DNA from: an uncultured Pseudomonadota bacterium | GTDB taxonomy: Bacteria > Myxococcota_A > UBA9042 > CAIXZC01 | Reading direction: 5' to 3' | Length of the DNA stretch: 15,763 nucleotides | Assembly (NCBI GenBank): GCA_937884235.1 | Contig: CALGBT010000813.1 | Span: 1 to 15,763, forward strand | Shown here: piece by piece, positions 7,801-14,157 of the stretch | Layout of the letters: every line of letters begins with the position of its first letter | Position numbering within the stretch: the first letter of the stretch is position 1 | Made by a program: the position numbers and the translations under genes | Notes under the pieces: model-generated | What the model was told of the DNA's origin: nothing | What the model saw: only the letters and a program-made list of their open reading frames with translations | Databases searched by the model: none

Positions 7801-8607
7801 TCGACAACGGTCAGCCTGGGGGATGAAGCCAACCCTGACTACCCGCTGCGCGGGTATGAACTCAAATGGGGCAAGGGTAATGCCCGCGCCGCCCAGGCGA
7901 TCACGGCCAAACCGGACAGCGAACAGGTCTGCTTTGGCGTCATCAACCAATGCCTCGGCTACGTCGGCTGGTGGCAACTGGAAGAACTGGATTCGAGCCA
8001 GGTTCTGGATAGTGGCCCCAACCACCTGAGAAGCGTCTCCGTCGGCAGCATGTATTGGCGGTATGACAACGGGCAGGTTGGTCTGGCCAACAACGGCAGT
8101 CCCGGCTACGTCTCCATCAGCACTGCCCCGGTGTTGGCACAGAGTGAAGGAACCTGGGAGGCGACCTTCCGGCCGGGACTGAACATCAATGGCAATGTGC
8201 CAGCCCCTCTCGTCCTCTTCTCGCGCGTCGCCGACCAGGGCAAAGATGACTACGCCGCGTCCATTGTCACCGACGGCAAGCTCTACTACAATCGAGAACC
8301 AGAGGGCGGGAACTCGATGGCGCTCTACTCAGCCAAATCCGACTGGTTCCATGACCAGATCTACCATACGGCCTTTCACGCTGGTAATGGGAGCAACACC
8401 TTCTCTGTCAACTACCTGACGGAAGAGGCACAGTCTTCCGAACCCGGCGGCTTTGGTGGCGATGGGGTGTCGCTCTACCTGGGCTCCCGGAACGGCACCA
8501 TGGGCTACTTCAACGGCACCTTCTATGAATTCCGCTATATGTCCCGGGTCCTGGAACCGGACGAGTACCTGCGGCAGATCCCGCTGCAGGCCTACTTGCC
8601 CAACTAG
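1804..8607 (+). CDS. Giant lipoprotein: Cys-rich repeats plus duplicated triple-LamG module
   Basis: The product is 2267 residues from ATG 1804. Residues 1-19 form a lipoprotein signal ending in IGAGC, with C19 the lipidated residue (the -3 position is Gly, so the lipobox is not ideal). Residues 20-108 are an Asp/Glu-rich linker. Residues 109-499 hold 60 cysteines: an opening ECGDDGCGGSCGNC motif, then about 12 repeats of the type CDDxxxCTxDxCxxxxGC. Then come two copies, offset by about 920 residues, of one block: a calcium-type D-x-D-x-D-G loop (501 and 1421), an RRTxEVVxxPL strand (559 and 1478), and three LamG/concanavalin-like domains. LamG signatures such as WHHV...YVDG are clear in domains 1, 2, 4 and 5 and degenerate in 3 and 6. 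Residues 1338-1460 are TSP3-like Asp-rich repeats joining the copies. Known of these folds: LamG-like domains bind glycans or proteins; TSP3 loops bind calcium. A role as a cell-surface adhesin or matrix-binding protein is inference. It is translated from an operon with the TPR/PEGA protein, and its stop overlaps that of the convergent gene. No frameshift seen. Confidence 0.9.
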   Translation: MLKHFALAPILLALIGAGCVEHYDFKYLTDGAIADNADAKAADGLADLSTLELPDNQDTLPDSSGEILSDLVTDLADAPAPDQQDAIEPDQQDSVATDLLDLVDEEAPCIPDCTDLECGDDGCGGSCGNCDDDNDCTEDFCSEDICEHTNLSDNDCYDPDPCSSSEGYCEEGVCNAAQLPLGAIGDFEVCWCAEDADCLPFDTDPCDNSVMLCDPELEDEAHPHCYYKEIEVPTCDDGVSCTTDSCDSNTGCVHLPSDAPCNGDNPCIKGTCSPLEGCQYEPLSVGGCDDNDLCTVQDTCVNGSCAAGDALDCDDLVPCTVDTCAPESGCLHNPLDSDCNDNNFCTDDSCDPEKGCQHDNNNLACDDDLACTELDTCNGSICAGTPVLCDDDNECTLDSCNPDDGKCVATPVADNLAQECDASSNQCTEAIGQCLDGSCIGSAIDCDDTNVCTDDSCIPESGCLYVNNDLGCSDDNTCTLNDFCAAGECNSGLEINVACLDYDHDGLANGVDSCPLAFDGKELNLDLDGAADACEPVTDAPPITRALNLLAAGLSSTTRRTHEVVEVPLVNGIADLGANGYLPLDGDASMPFEKGGAGGELIGTTPTEGAFGDPGGGLYFGGSDAIRFAGIELPDITTLCLWMKPDEVHDFAFGSLFPQGAGGKFDFQGQQGKVTVLLRSSPADSFLMTTEASLNDQLFDGEWHQLCFQWNVLEAAGGLFLDGQLWPTTITTQGSPKMSTAPLADWYTGAFYDGQLGIPVAHYKGRLDEMLVSNRIFSSQEIETYYRSNAPFATPVVPGAQKDFDDVRIIDPDGYDGTPVYRRSRIVGVRPHSDSPCPAGTSPATWPHREDLCGVVAYWPLGSNLESVVGNYNLSSLGNGESVQLGRFGDAGGASVFYGGGDLKSSTISAAKELKDDDLAIELWYFTKEGDLPGGYLLGMPVSPTEQVTELSIAEDGALQWTLATTSGTATLQATGGTSRWVHVALNYDGTDATLYVDGLARDRTSLTGNLKSTTLPLYVGAAGEPDELKSKSMMDEILIHDTAKTADYFFNRARPELPSIRFLVSTALGNAGTDEAPSYPSRSYLMGWGNGAATMVSPYVSSTDSETACYGFLNQCLGYVGWWTFDDFDGQQTSDLSNHHLHAHIKGAAQRIDGAHGLAVQMDGASIFEVPFVPLMQTPVFTLETMAMGGSGTLLSRGKLVDDDVLNYRLSIESGGAIYTDFELDDGASAQAKSASVYEDGLFQAIGTTYGGAQLLAFLSTKTVAAAEIAAVPGQTLQDLWFGGVKSPSNEATAFFSGAFDDVRVMNRALERDEMLHYPVLLATPGSFLNGSGKPLDSDSDGILDDGDGSLIIGDNPCVGGEIANCDDNAVDAPNGDQADEDGDGIGSVVDNCPNDANEDQADHDNNGMGDVCDPTFNTDWDHDGIVGEADPCPYAFDGVHADYNGDGDPDACKPYVEGFNNGQSIWLDDGGNAPGRRTTNEVVDLPLKSGTIDASTLLYLPFENQSVLDESPTAVAGITNTGQAPGFQGGPQGLESAVSLDGGCITFADPFTYPVDSFTVMTWIQTDKSVSILDNGKVDEAVPLHPAHGLVLYYVDSGKLGLTLGDGTVMAPVEASFEPWQAWDWHHVAATFHLGKVRIYVDGDLQQSANFSGDLPAINDAAVTPHIGCTNEDVPSGDLRLDDFLLFGRSLTPREIKDYVASHRPYGKTLLEGTQDDFDDVRIMEFPHPEEVGKQYVTRTQVIGVRPHSDSNCPVGAPEETFASRDDLCGVAGFWRLDSAQGDEVTQGSDSPLKLLPEAQNPWFAFGRFGSPNGGIRFGNRSQVLTVASPPELSPGTSSFSIEAWLRVPDTSVGSVLYPVDKVDNNTNGYQMTYSVNGGFFGCQWFGNSGEMIVLSSSKPLNDRQWHHVGCVLDRPPGGSITALVYVDGIQVKKEVKPENHLSSLDSDTPFRIGWANQPGNLSQELDEVLYHAVAKSPDYFFYRARPSVPRLRFLANSTTVSLGDEANPDYPLRGYELKWGKGNARAAQAITAKPDSEQVCFGVINQCLGYVGWWQLEELDSSQVLDSGPNHLRSVSVGSMYWRYDNGQVGLANNGSPGYVSISTAPVLAQSEGTWEATFRPGLNINGNVPAPLVLFSRVADQGKDDYAASIVTDGKLYYNREPEGGNSMALYSAKSDWFHDQIYHTAFHAGNGSNTFSVNYLTEEAQSSEPGGFGGDGVSLYLGSRNGTMGYFNGTFYEFRYMSRVLEPDEYLRQIPLQAYLPN
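2191..3300 (+). repeat. Array of about 12 Cys/Asp-rich protein repeats
   Basis: Inside the giant lipoprotein, units of about 24-32 residues recur with the pattern C-D-D-x-x-x-C-T-x-D-x-C-x(4)-G-x-C, each closed by a further Cys. The best copies are CDDLVPCTVDTCAPESGC, CNDNNFCTDDSCDPEKGC and CDDTNVCTDDSCIPESGC. Four cysteines per unit and an even total suggest two disulfides per repeat; the clustered Asp suggest calcium binding. The DNA copies have drifted at synonymous sites, so this is an old array. Similar repeats are familiar from secreted proteins of myxobacteria-like genomes. Confidence 0.85.
3304..5775 (+). repeat. Triple-LamG supermodule, copy A
   Basis: This covers residues about 501-1324 of the giant lipoprotein. 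The order is: DYDHDG calcium loop with CPLAFDG, RRTHEVVEVPL strand, LamG1, linker 1 (FDDVRI ... GVRPHSDSPC ... DLCGVV, residues 804-860), LamG2 (WVHVALNYDG ... LYVDG), linker 2 (DYFFNRARP ... CYGFLNQCLGYVGWW, residues 1044-1125), and a weaker LamG3 ending FDDVRVMNRALE. Each element has a counterpart 916-938 residues later in copy B. Confidence 0.85.
5815..6174 (+). repeat. Thrombospondin type-3-like calcium repeats between the two LamG blocks
   Basis: Residues about 1338-1457 carry successive Asp-rich loops: DSDSDGILDDGDG, DEDGDGIGSVVDNCP, DHDNNGMGDVCDP, DWDHDGIVGEADPCP and DYNGDGDPDACKP. The DxDxDG pattern with paired Cys is that of TSP3 repeats, which bind several calcium ions and act as a stiff spacer. 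The last part belongs to the start of copy B, and the same loop type heads copy A at residue 501. Confidence 0.8.
6064..8604 (+). repeat. Triple-LamG supermodule, copy B
   Basis: This covers residues about 1421-2267. The element order is the same as in copy A: DWDHDG loop with CPYAFDG, RRTTNEVVDLPL strand, LamG4 (WHHVAATFH ... IYVDG), linker 1 (FDDVRI at 1720, then IGVRPHSDSNC and DLCGVA), LamG5 (WHHVGCVLD ... VYVDG), linker 2 (DYFFYRARP, then VCFGVINQCLGYVGWW at 2042-2057), and a degenerate LamG6 ending EFRYMSRVLEPDEYL. The linkers match copy A better than the LamG cores do. Confidence 0.85.
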
Positions 8608-9938
8608 AGTTCCCCGTCCTTGATCAGCTTGGCGATGATGTCCGCGGCCTGCGTCAGGCAAGTGCGGCCGTCATGTCCCGCCAGGCTGACGATCCAGCGG
8701 GTACGCCCATGGGGAAGGTAGATGTACATGTTCTCGCTGAGCCACTCCTCTGAATACCCGGCCTTACGAAAGAGCTGATAGCCGCCCTTGATGGGATTCT
8801 CGCGCTGGTCCTTGGGGATGAAGTGCTTCTCCAGGACATCCCACACCGCGTCCTTTTTGCCGCTCCGCTTGCGGTTGAGCTTGCGCCGAATGAAGAGAAG
8901 ATGCTTGCTCTGGCCCCGCCCACTCCCCAGATTGAGGCGCTGGTCCTGGGGCAATTGCTCATGCAGCATGAGGTTGCACATCATCTTGGAGAGGTCAGAT
9001 AGAGAGGTGCAGGCAGCCGAATGGCATGGATACTTCGTCTTGGACTTGCGGGCCTTGAGCACCTTCTTGCGCTTCCCCTCCGTGACAGTGATCTTGGGCG
9101 AGGCTGCAAGGCTCGGCGGATGTCCCTCTTTAGCCCAATTGGACTGCTCGTAGGCCCGCATCACGTAGCTGAAGTCCAGTCCGGCCCGCTTGAGCGTGCC
9201 CCGCTTGCCGTTGACGCGATCGAAACCGGCAAGTTGCACCAGTCGGTTGTGTTCGATGTTCTTCGAAAGATGCACCGCCTTCTCATAGAGGTCTTCCACC
9301 TTGAAAGACTTGTCCCCGGAATCATAATGGAAGGTGACTCTGGCCTGCGGCGAGAAACCTAGTTCCTTCAGTCGCTCCAGAGCAGAAACTCCCGAGAAAA
9401 GCTTGACGGTGGAAGCAGGATTCCAGCCTCTATGACTCATGGATTCCCCGCCATAGTCGAAGAGTTCGTGCTTGAGAATGCGCTTCCGGTCCCGAGAGAG
9501 AGTGGTCTTGACAATGAGTGCACGAAAACCGGGCGGAGCCTTGAAGCCCTTGCTCTTCATCTTGCGCTTCAGAGTGCGACTATTGACGTCCGCCGCATCC
9601 CAACGGCAATCCCGGCTCCGTCCATACTGCTCCTTCCGAGCAGTGCCCTTGGCCTTCTTAGCCTTCCCGGTCTTCTTGCCGGTGCAATCGTCGGGAATGG
9701 TAAGGACCTGTCCAGGAAAAATCTTCGTCGGGCTGGAGACACGATCCTGATTAGCCGTGAAAACCTCGTCCACCGAGCAACCATACTGCTTGGCGATGCT
9801 ATGAATCGCCTCTCCCTTCTTCACTGTGTGCGTGCGAGGCTCGCCATCGGCCCTGGCGACGGTCGGGGCAAGGAGCAGCAGCAAGGCAGGCACAGCGGTC
9901 ATTAGAAGCCGCCACCTCTCCATTCTTGAATCTGCCAA
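8604..9938 (-). CDS. LysM-domain serine hydrolase of the class A beta-lactamase / PBP-like fold
   Basis: The product is 444 residues from TTG 9938. That start is chosen because AGGAG sits 4 bases upstream; ATG 9923 (439 residues) begins the signal more tightly but has no nearby ribosome binding site. A signal peptide spans about residues 9-30 (leucine-rich core, ending ARA). Residues 37-82 are one LysM domain (HTVKKGEAIHSIAKQYG ... FPGQVLTIP), a known peptidoglycan binder. A Lys/Arg-rich linker (87-105) leads to the catalytic part. S176-T-V-K179 in NPASTVKLF fits the SxxK nucleophile motif, S225-K-N227 fits SxN, and K392-A-G394 stands where K[ST]G is expected. E264 in EQSN is a possible counterpart of the class A Glu166 region. 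Likely role: periplasmic, wall-bound acyl-serine enzyme acting on peptidoglycan peptides, or a non-enzymatic relative. KAG instead of KTG/KSG and very basic composition argue against a true antibiotic-destroying beta-lactamase. It has its own promoter upstream. Confidence 0.85.
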   Translation of the reverse strand: MADSRMERWRLLMTAVPALLLLLAPTVARADGEPRTHTVKKGEAIHSIAKQYGCSVDEVFTANQDRVSSPTKIFPGQVLTIPDDCTGKKTGKAKKAKGTARKEQYGRSRDCRWDAADVNSRTLKRKMKSKGFKAPPGFRALIVKTTLSRDRKRILKHELFDYGGESMSHRGWNPASTVKLFSGVSALERLKELGFSPQARVTFHYDSGDKSFKVEDLYEKAVHLSKNIEHNRLVQLAGFDRVNGKRGTLKRAGLDFSYVMRAYEQSNWAKEGHPPSLAASPKITVTEGKRKKVLKARKSKTKYPCHSAACTSLSDLSKMMCNLMLHEQLPQDQRLNLGSGRGQSKHLLFIRRKLNRKRSGKKDAVWDVLEKHFIPKDQRENPIKGGYQLFRKAGYSEEWLSENMYIYLPHGRTRWIVSLAGHDGRTCLTQAADIIAKLIKDGEL

Positions 9939-9942
9939 TGCA

Positions 9943-9947
9943 CTCCT
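9943..9947 (-). promoter_or_regulatory. Ribosome binding site favouring a TTG start
   Basis: On the minus strand AGGAG is followed by TGCA and then TTG (9938). The spacing of 4 is a little short, but the next in-frame start, ATG 9923, would be 19 bases away. This supports the rarer TTG start for the LysM hydrolase. Confidence 0.6.
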
Positions 9948-9986
9948 GTGGCCGAGGGGACATCTCGGCGTGGGGTTCGTCCGGTC

Positions 9987-10014
9987 ATTAAACCACGGCC
10001 ATCGCTAATGTCAA
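9987..10014 (-). promoter_or_regulatory. Sigma-70 promoter of the LysM hydrolase gene
   Basis: On the minus strand a perfect -35 TTGACA (10009-10014) is followed after 16 bases by -10 TTTAAT (9987-9992, 5 of 6 matches). Transcription would begin near 9980, about 42 bases before the TTG start. An imperfect dyad (CCGGT ... CATTA on one side, TAATG-ACCGG on the other) overlaps both boxes and could be an operator. This suggests the gene is transcribed separately from the FG-GAP gene 107 bases upstream. No hairpin followed by a T-run is visible in the 9939-10045 gap, so read-through from upstream also remains possible. Confidence 0.6.
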
Positions 10015-10045
10015 ACCGGACCAAGGAGGAACTGCTGGAAAGAGA

Positions 10046-13000
10046 CTACTTCTTGCAGCGACGATTGCGCAGCAGAGTGATGGTGCCACTGCCTGAGTTC
10101 AAGACCGCAACGTCGTTGCAGTTGCCCGAGGGAACTGGTGCCAGGTCGGTGTATAGCGGGGCCACCAGAATGGCCGTCGGGTTGGCTCCCACCCCCAAGA
10201 GGAAAGGCCCTAGGAATCGGGTCCGATGAGGGAGACTGTTCAACTCTTCATCCGCTGAAACGCCACCATTGAGGTAAACAAGTACACTATCGTGCTTACT
10301 CGAGATGACCAGCAAGTCGACCCAACCATCGTCATTGACGTCTTCCACCGCCAGGGCAATGGGAGCCACATCCTCAAATCCAACCCCCTTATCGAGGTAG
10401 AGCGGGCTGTCAAAGAGTTCTCCCTTGACGCCATATGTCAGTGAGATCTGATTGCTCAGGGCAGCCACGGTATCGATGTAGTCGTCATGATTGAGGTCGG
10501 CCGTCTTGATGTCCAGAGGATTGCTGCCAATGGGGAAAAGGTGAACCGGGGAGAGGAACTGGTATCCTCCCTGCGCGCAATTGCCCCGAATGAAAGTGGC
10601 ATTGTGACTGCCCGAATTGGCCACGAAGAAATCCTGGCAGTTGTCCTCGCCAGTGCCGTCGGCGGAGTAGAAATCGCCCACCGTTCCTGCCACCGGAGTG
10701 TCCCCAGCGGCCCATTGCTCCGTCTCGGCAGACGGCTGCGCCTGGCCTGGATGGAGGAATCCCTTGGTCAGTCCGTATTGGAATGAGGATTCAAAAGTTG
10801 GCAGGCAAGGGTACTCCAGCACAATCTCTCCGTCGGGCGGGTCATCAGGCACGTCAGGGAGGGCCACATCGCATGGGTCAGGCAGGCCGATGGCCTGCGG
10901 CGGATAGGGTGGTGCCATCGGGAAATATGGCCTCTTCACATTGCCTGCACAGTCGTTCCACTTCACATCGTGGACCGTCAAGAATGTGGCAACGCCGTGG
11001 GGCTGATACTCGGGCTCTCCGAGAGTGCCATACTCCTTGAAGAAGACAACCAGATCATCAATGTTGTCTGAATCGAGTTTGGCGGCCATGACTCCAGTCA
11101 CATTCTGCGAGAGCAGGAAGCCCCCCTCTGGCACGAAACGCCCCTTCGCACTTGACTCAACATAGAGCGACGTCAGCTCTGCCTTGGTCCCAACCTCCTC
11201 AGGATTGATCAGGCCCGTCACCTGCCTCGCTCCGAGCAAGAGGTCAACGGTGCGCCCATCACAAACCGACGTAGAACTCGTGTCAACGGCAACCGCCAGA
11301 TCGGGTTCTCCGTTGGCATCAAAGTCCCCCGCTGAGACCGACGACAGCTCCTGGTTGAAGGAAAGATCCACCGGGGATTTGGCCGGCATGATTGACACCG
11401 GCAGCCCACTCTCAAGCCGGTAGGTCAGGATCAACGGCACCGATGCCGAATCCATACCACCCTCGTCTGTTGTGGCCCAGGCATTGCTCCACTTATTGCC
11501 GATTTCTGGGTACTTGTAATATTGGAGTTCGGGCGATGTGGCAACAATGATATCATTGTCACCGTCCTCCTCGACATCGGCCACCAGGAACTGCGTCGCA
11601 TTCACAGGCCCAGCCCGCCAGTCAACTTTGAGCGGTAGAACCAGATCAATGGGAAGTGATTCACTCATGCCCGCCGCGGTATCCGGACTGAATTGTGAGA
11701 AACACTCGGCCAAACCATCGGTCAGGTCACTTCTGGTAGTCACACAGATCATGTCCAGCACGCCATCCAAGTCGAAATCCGCCGGCGTACAAGCATGGGG
11801 TTGCTGCCCCGGATTGACCCGCATCCCCGCACAATAGCTGGCATCCTCGGTGCCCGGATGGAAGGCCACGTGATTGCTCCCAGTAACGGGGATGATGATA
11901 TCAAGAATACCGTCCTTGATGCCCTCCCCAACGTCGCTGCCGGAACGCGCCACATCACCCAGCCAGACCTTGTCCGGCTCCTCCCCTACATAGACAACAT
12001 AGCCGCACTCCGCCTGCTGAGGAGGCTGCACATAAAGAAAGGACACGGCTCCTGCGACCGAAGCCTGACCGAAGCCAACTTCGCCGGTGTACCAGGTGTC
12101 CGGGTCATCTTCCTCAAAGCAGAGCAGACCGGGGTGGGATTCACCATGCAGGCCAAAGTAGCCGGAGCTCGACTGGCCCCCCTTGTTGGGGACAAAGTGG
12201 AGGGACTTGGTGTTATCGGAGTAGAGCAACAGATCTTCCAGGCCGGGGGAGTTGGGGTCATCCCAGAGATCACTGTTGTCTGTTTCCAAGACGTTTGTCC
12301 CCCGCCGCAGCTCAGCGGGCTTGGCGATCCTCGTTGCCGCACCCCAACAGTAGAGGGTATCGAGACCGGCCCCGAAATTGAATTCCTCGTCCAGAGTTAT
12401 GACGGTCAACAGCCCCACGGTCGGACGCACCACAACAACCTCGGGCGGCCCGAGATTGCCCCCTGCGCTGGTGTGGAACTGCCCGACATAGAGGTCGGAA
12501 ATCCCACCTACCCCTTGAAACTTGTCGTGGATAACAAAGTGGTCGGGCTGGTCGGGGGCCATGGTCTTCGGGTCTTCCGGATCCGGATCCGGATAATCCC
12601 CGTCTTCCTCGGGGTGCGGAGCGACGGCACCGGTATGCAATAGGAGGGCCCCGGAGTCCACGTCATCGGCACCAACCGCAACCAGATCATCGAAGCCATC
12701 GCCATTGACGTCGTAGCGGTCCATGGTGCTGTACACTTCCTTGCTCAACTGATAGACCTCGGTGGGTTCTACGGGGAAGACACCAGTGGGCTCCCAGGAT
12801 GACGTCGCCTTGTTTACATGCACATCCTGCAAGTAAACGTTCAGCGCGGTACCGACATCGTTGGGCACTAGCACCACGAGGTCAGTCGCAAAATCGCCGT
12901 TGACATCCCAGGCGTACCCATCAGTCACAACCAGTCCGGGAACAACCACCTCCGGCAAGCCGATATTTCCTTTGCCGTCGTTCATGGCGAAGGCCACACC

Positions 13001-14089
13001 CGCTGAGCCAAAGAGCACCAGGTCAGGATACTCGTCCGGCGCATACTTCTGGCCATGGAGAGTGGTGCCCAGATGCACCGGCCGGGTCTGCGCAACTTGT
13101 CCCAGTCCCTCTGAAACTTCCTCATCGAAGCAGGCCCGGGAGGGCATTTCGTAGTCAGGCAGACCGACCACGGTGACGTCGGGGACTAAGACCGTGCCTT
13201 CGTTGCCAATGCAATCTGCCACCTCCACCTGAAACTCGTACGTGCCGGTGTTGTTCTGGGCCACATCGAATTGCAACGGTGCGGCCGTGGGACACTTCTT
13301 GCCAGCGCCTTCGGGAGCAACAATGGGGATACTTCCCTCAAGGTTGACCAACGAGAACTGGATGCTCTCCAGATCAATGCCGGCCCCCTTGCCCTGTCCC
13401 GCCTGAGGATGCAAGTCCTCCAGACAATATGACACCGGCAAGAACTGCGCATATACCTCGCCAGCAACCGGTGACTTGAACGAACCCAGTAGCTGCGGGG
13501 GAGTGGTATCAACCATGACCGTGATGGTCCTGTTGGTCTTCAAGGGCAATTCGAGATTGCCTACGGAGTAGATAACGTCTGTCTCCACCTTCACGGTCAA
13601 CTCATGAACCCCGTCGGTGTATTCCGTGCCGGTATCAATGGCATCTATTTGGAAGTAGAGGGGGTAGTAGTCCTCGTTGTCGTCGCCCTTGACCGTCGAT
13701 TGCGCATCATCAATGACATTGACTTCACCGTCAAAGCCGGTGTGGAGCAACGATACCTTGGTGACGCCCTTAAAGCCCCCCTCCGGCTTGTTGAGAAGGT
13801 CCACGCCAACGAAGATGTCAAAGTCCTTCCTCGTCACCGCACACCAACCAGACGCCGGACAGGCGCAGGGAGGGTCTTTCACTTCCTTCACCGTGACCAC
13901 CAGCTTGGGAATGGCCGGCACCACTATGTCCACAGTCTCGGGCACTACATCTTCAATCGTCTCAACCAGATCAACGACATCCGACCCGACATCACTACTC
14001 GGGGTAGTACTCGGGCAACCTGCCAGTCCGCAGACGACCATTAACGTCAGGAGGCCAACCAGGCGCTTTAGCATGCGGGCATCAACCAT
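10046..14089 (-). CDS. Large lipoprotein with Ig-like domains and FG-GAP/VCBS propeller repeats
   Basis: The product is 1347 residues from ATG 14089. GAGG lies 5 bases upstream; an in-frame GTG at 14128 has no such site. The lipoprotein signal ends in a good lipobox, GLAGC, with C25 lipidated. Residues 26-60 are an acidic Asp/Glu/Val linker. Residues about 61-193 look like an Ig- or cadherin-type beta domain with a tight Cys cluster (C75, C77, C83), closed by the DTTPP hinge at 194-198; a second such domain runs to about 300. From about 310 to the end there are Asp-rich strand-turn repeats, DxNxDxxxDLxV, for example DVNGDFATDLVV (395), DVNGDGFDDLVAV (460), DFDLDGVLDMI (771), DVEEDGDNDIIV (838), DFDANGEPDLAV (922), DLNHDDYIDTV (1198) and DVNDDGWVDLLV (1250). 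These match FG-GAP/VCBS repeats, which form calcium-binding beta-propellers in surface proteins. A surface ligand-binding role is inferred; the ligand is unknown. Confidence 0.88.
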   Translation of the reverse strand: MVDARMLKRLVGLLTLMVVCGLAGCPSTTPSSDVGSDVVDLVETIEDVVPETVDIVVPAIPKLVVTVKEVKDPPCACPASGWCAVTRKDFDIFVGVDLLNKPEGGFKGVTKVSLLHTGFDGEVNVIDDAQSTVKGDDNEDYYPLYFQIDAIDTGTEYTDGVHELTVKVETDVIYSVGNLELPLKTNRTITVMVDTTPPQLLGSFKSPVAGEVYAQFLPVSYCLEDLHPQAGQGKGAGIDLESIQFSLVNLEGSIPIVAPEGAGKKCPTAAPLQFDVAQNNTGTYEFQVEVADCIGNEGTVLVPDVTVVGLPDYEMPSRACFDEEVSEGLGQVAQTRPVHLGTTLHGQKYAPDEYPDLVLFGSAGVAFAMNDGKGNIGLPEVVVPGLVVTDGYAWDVNGDFATDLVVLVPNDVGTALNVYLQDVHVNKATSSWEPTGVFPVEPTEVYQLSKEVYSTMDRYDVNGDGFDDLVAVGADDVDSGALLLHTGAVAPHPEEDGDYPDPDPEDPKTMAPDQPDHFVIHDKFQGVGGISDLYVGQFHTSAGGNLGPPEVVVVRPTVGLLTVITLDEEFNFGAGLDTLYCWGAATRIAKPAELRRGTNVLETDNSDLWDDPNSPGLEDLLLYSDNTKSLHFVPNKGGQSSSGYFGLHGESHPGLLCFEEDDPDTWYTGEVGFGQASVAGAVSFLYVQPPQQAECGYVVYVGEEPDKVWLGDVARSGSDVGEGIKDGILDIIIPVTGSNHVAFHPGTEDASYCAGMRVNPGQQPHACTPADFDLDGVLDMICVTTRSDLTDGLAECFSQFSPDTAAGMSESLPIDLVLPLKVDWRAGPVNATQFLVADVEEDGDNDIIVATSPELQYYKYPEIGNKWSNAWATTDEGGMDSASVPLILTYRLESGLPVSIMPAKSPVDLSFNQELSSVSAGDFDANGEPDLAVAVDTSSTSVCDGRTVDLLLGARQVTGLINPEEVGTKAELTSLYVESSAKGRFVPEGGFLLSQNVTGVMAAKLDSDNIDDLVVFFKEYGTLGEPEYQPHGVATFLTVHDVKWNDCAGNVKRPYFPMAPPYPPQAIGLPDPCDVALPDVPDDPPDGEIVLEYPCLPTFESSFQYGLTKGFLHPGQAQPSAETEQWAAGDTPVAGTVGDFYSADGTGEDNCQDFFVANSGSHNATFIRGNCAQGGYQFLSPVHLFPIGSNPLDIKTADLNHDDYIDTVAALSNQISLTYGVKGELFDSPLYLDKGVGFEDVAPIALAVEDVNDDGWVDLLVISSKHDSVLVYLNGGVSADEELNSLPHRTRFLGPFLLGVGANPTAILVAPLYTDLAPVPSGNCNDVAVLNSGSGTITLLRNRRCKK

Positions 14090-14094
14090 TTTGT

Positions 14095-14098
14095 CCTC
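14095..14098 (-). promoter_or_regulatory. Ribosome binding site of the FG-GAP lipoprotein
   Basis: On the minus strand GAGG is followed by ACAAA and ATG (14089). It selects this ATG rather than GTG 14128 or the internal ATG 14074, either of which would also keep the lipobox in frame. Confidence 0.6.
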
Positions 14099-14157
14099 GT
14101 CTCCAATTCGCCTCACGCGAACGCTCACGCACGCGCATCGACGGCAATTCTTTTGAT

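Noticed and set aside
8604..9938. Annotation as an antibiotic-resistance beta-lactamase
   Set aside because: The fold motifs are related, but KTG is KAG, the LysM and basic linker point to a wall role, and the length (444) exceeds that of class A enzymes (about 290).
10008..10229. Small plus-strand ORF near an AAGGAGGA sequence (10024-10031)
   Set aside because: The Shine-Dalgarno-like run lies downstream of the only suitable ATG (10008) and is not followed by a start at the right distance. The frame then runs antisense to the FG-GAP lipoprotein C-terminus.
11795..12643. Plus-strand frame of 282 codons inside the FG-GAP gene
   Set aside because: It lies wholly opposite a coherent FG-GAP repeat protein, has no ribosome binding site I can see, and its product shows no domain.
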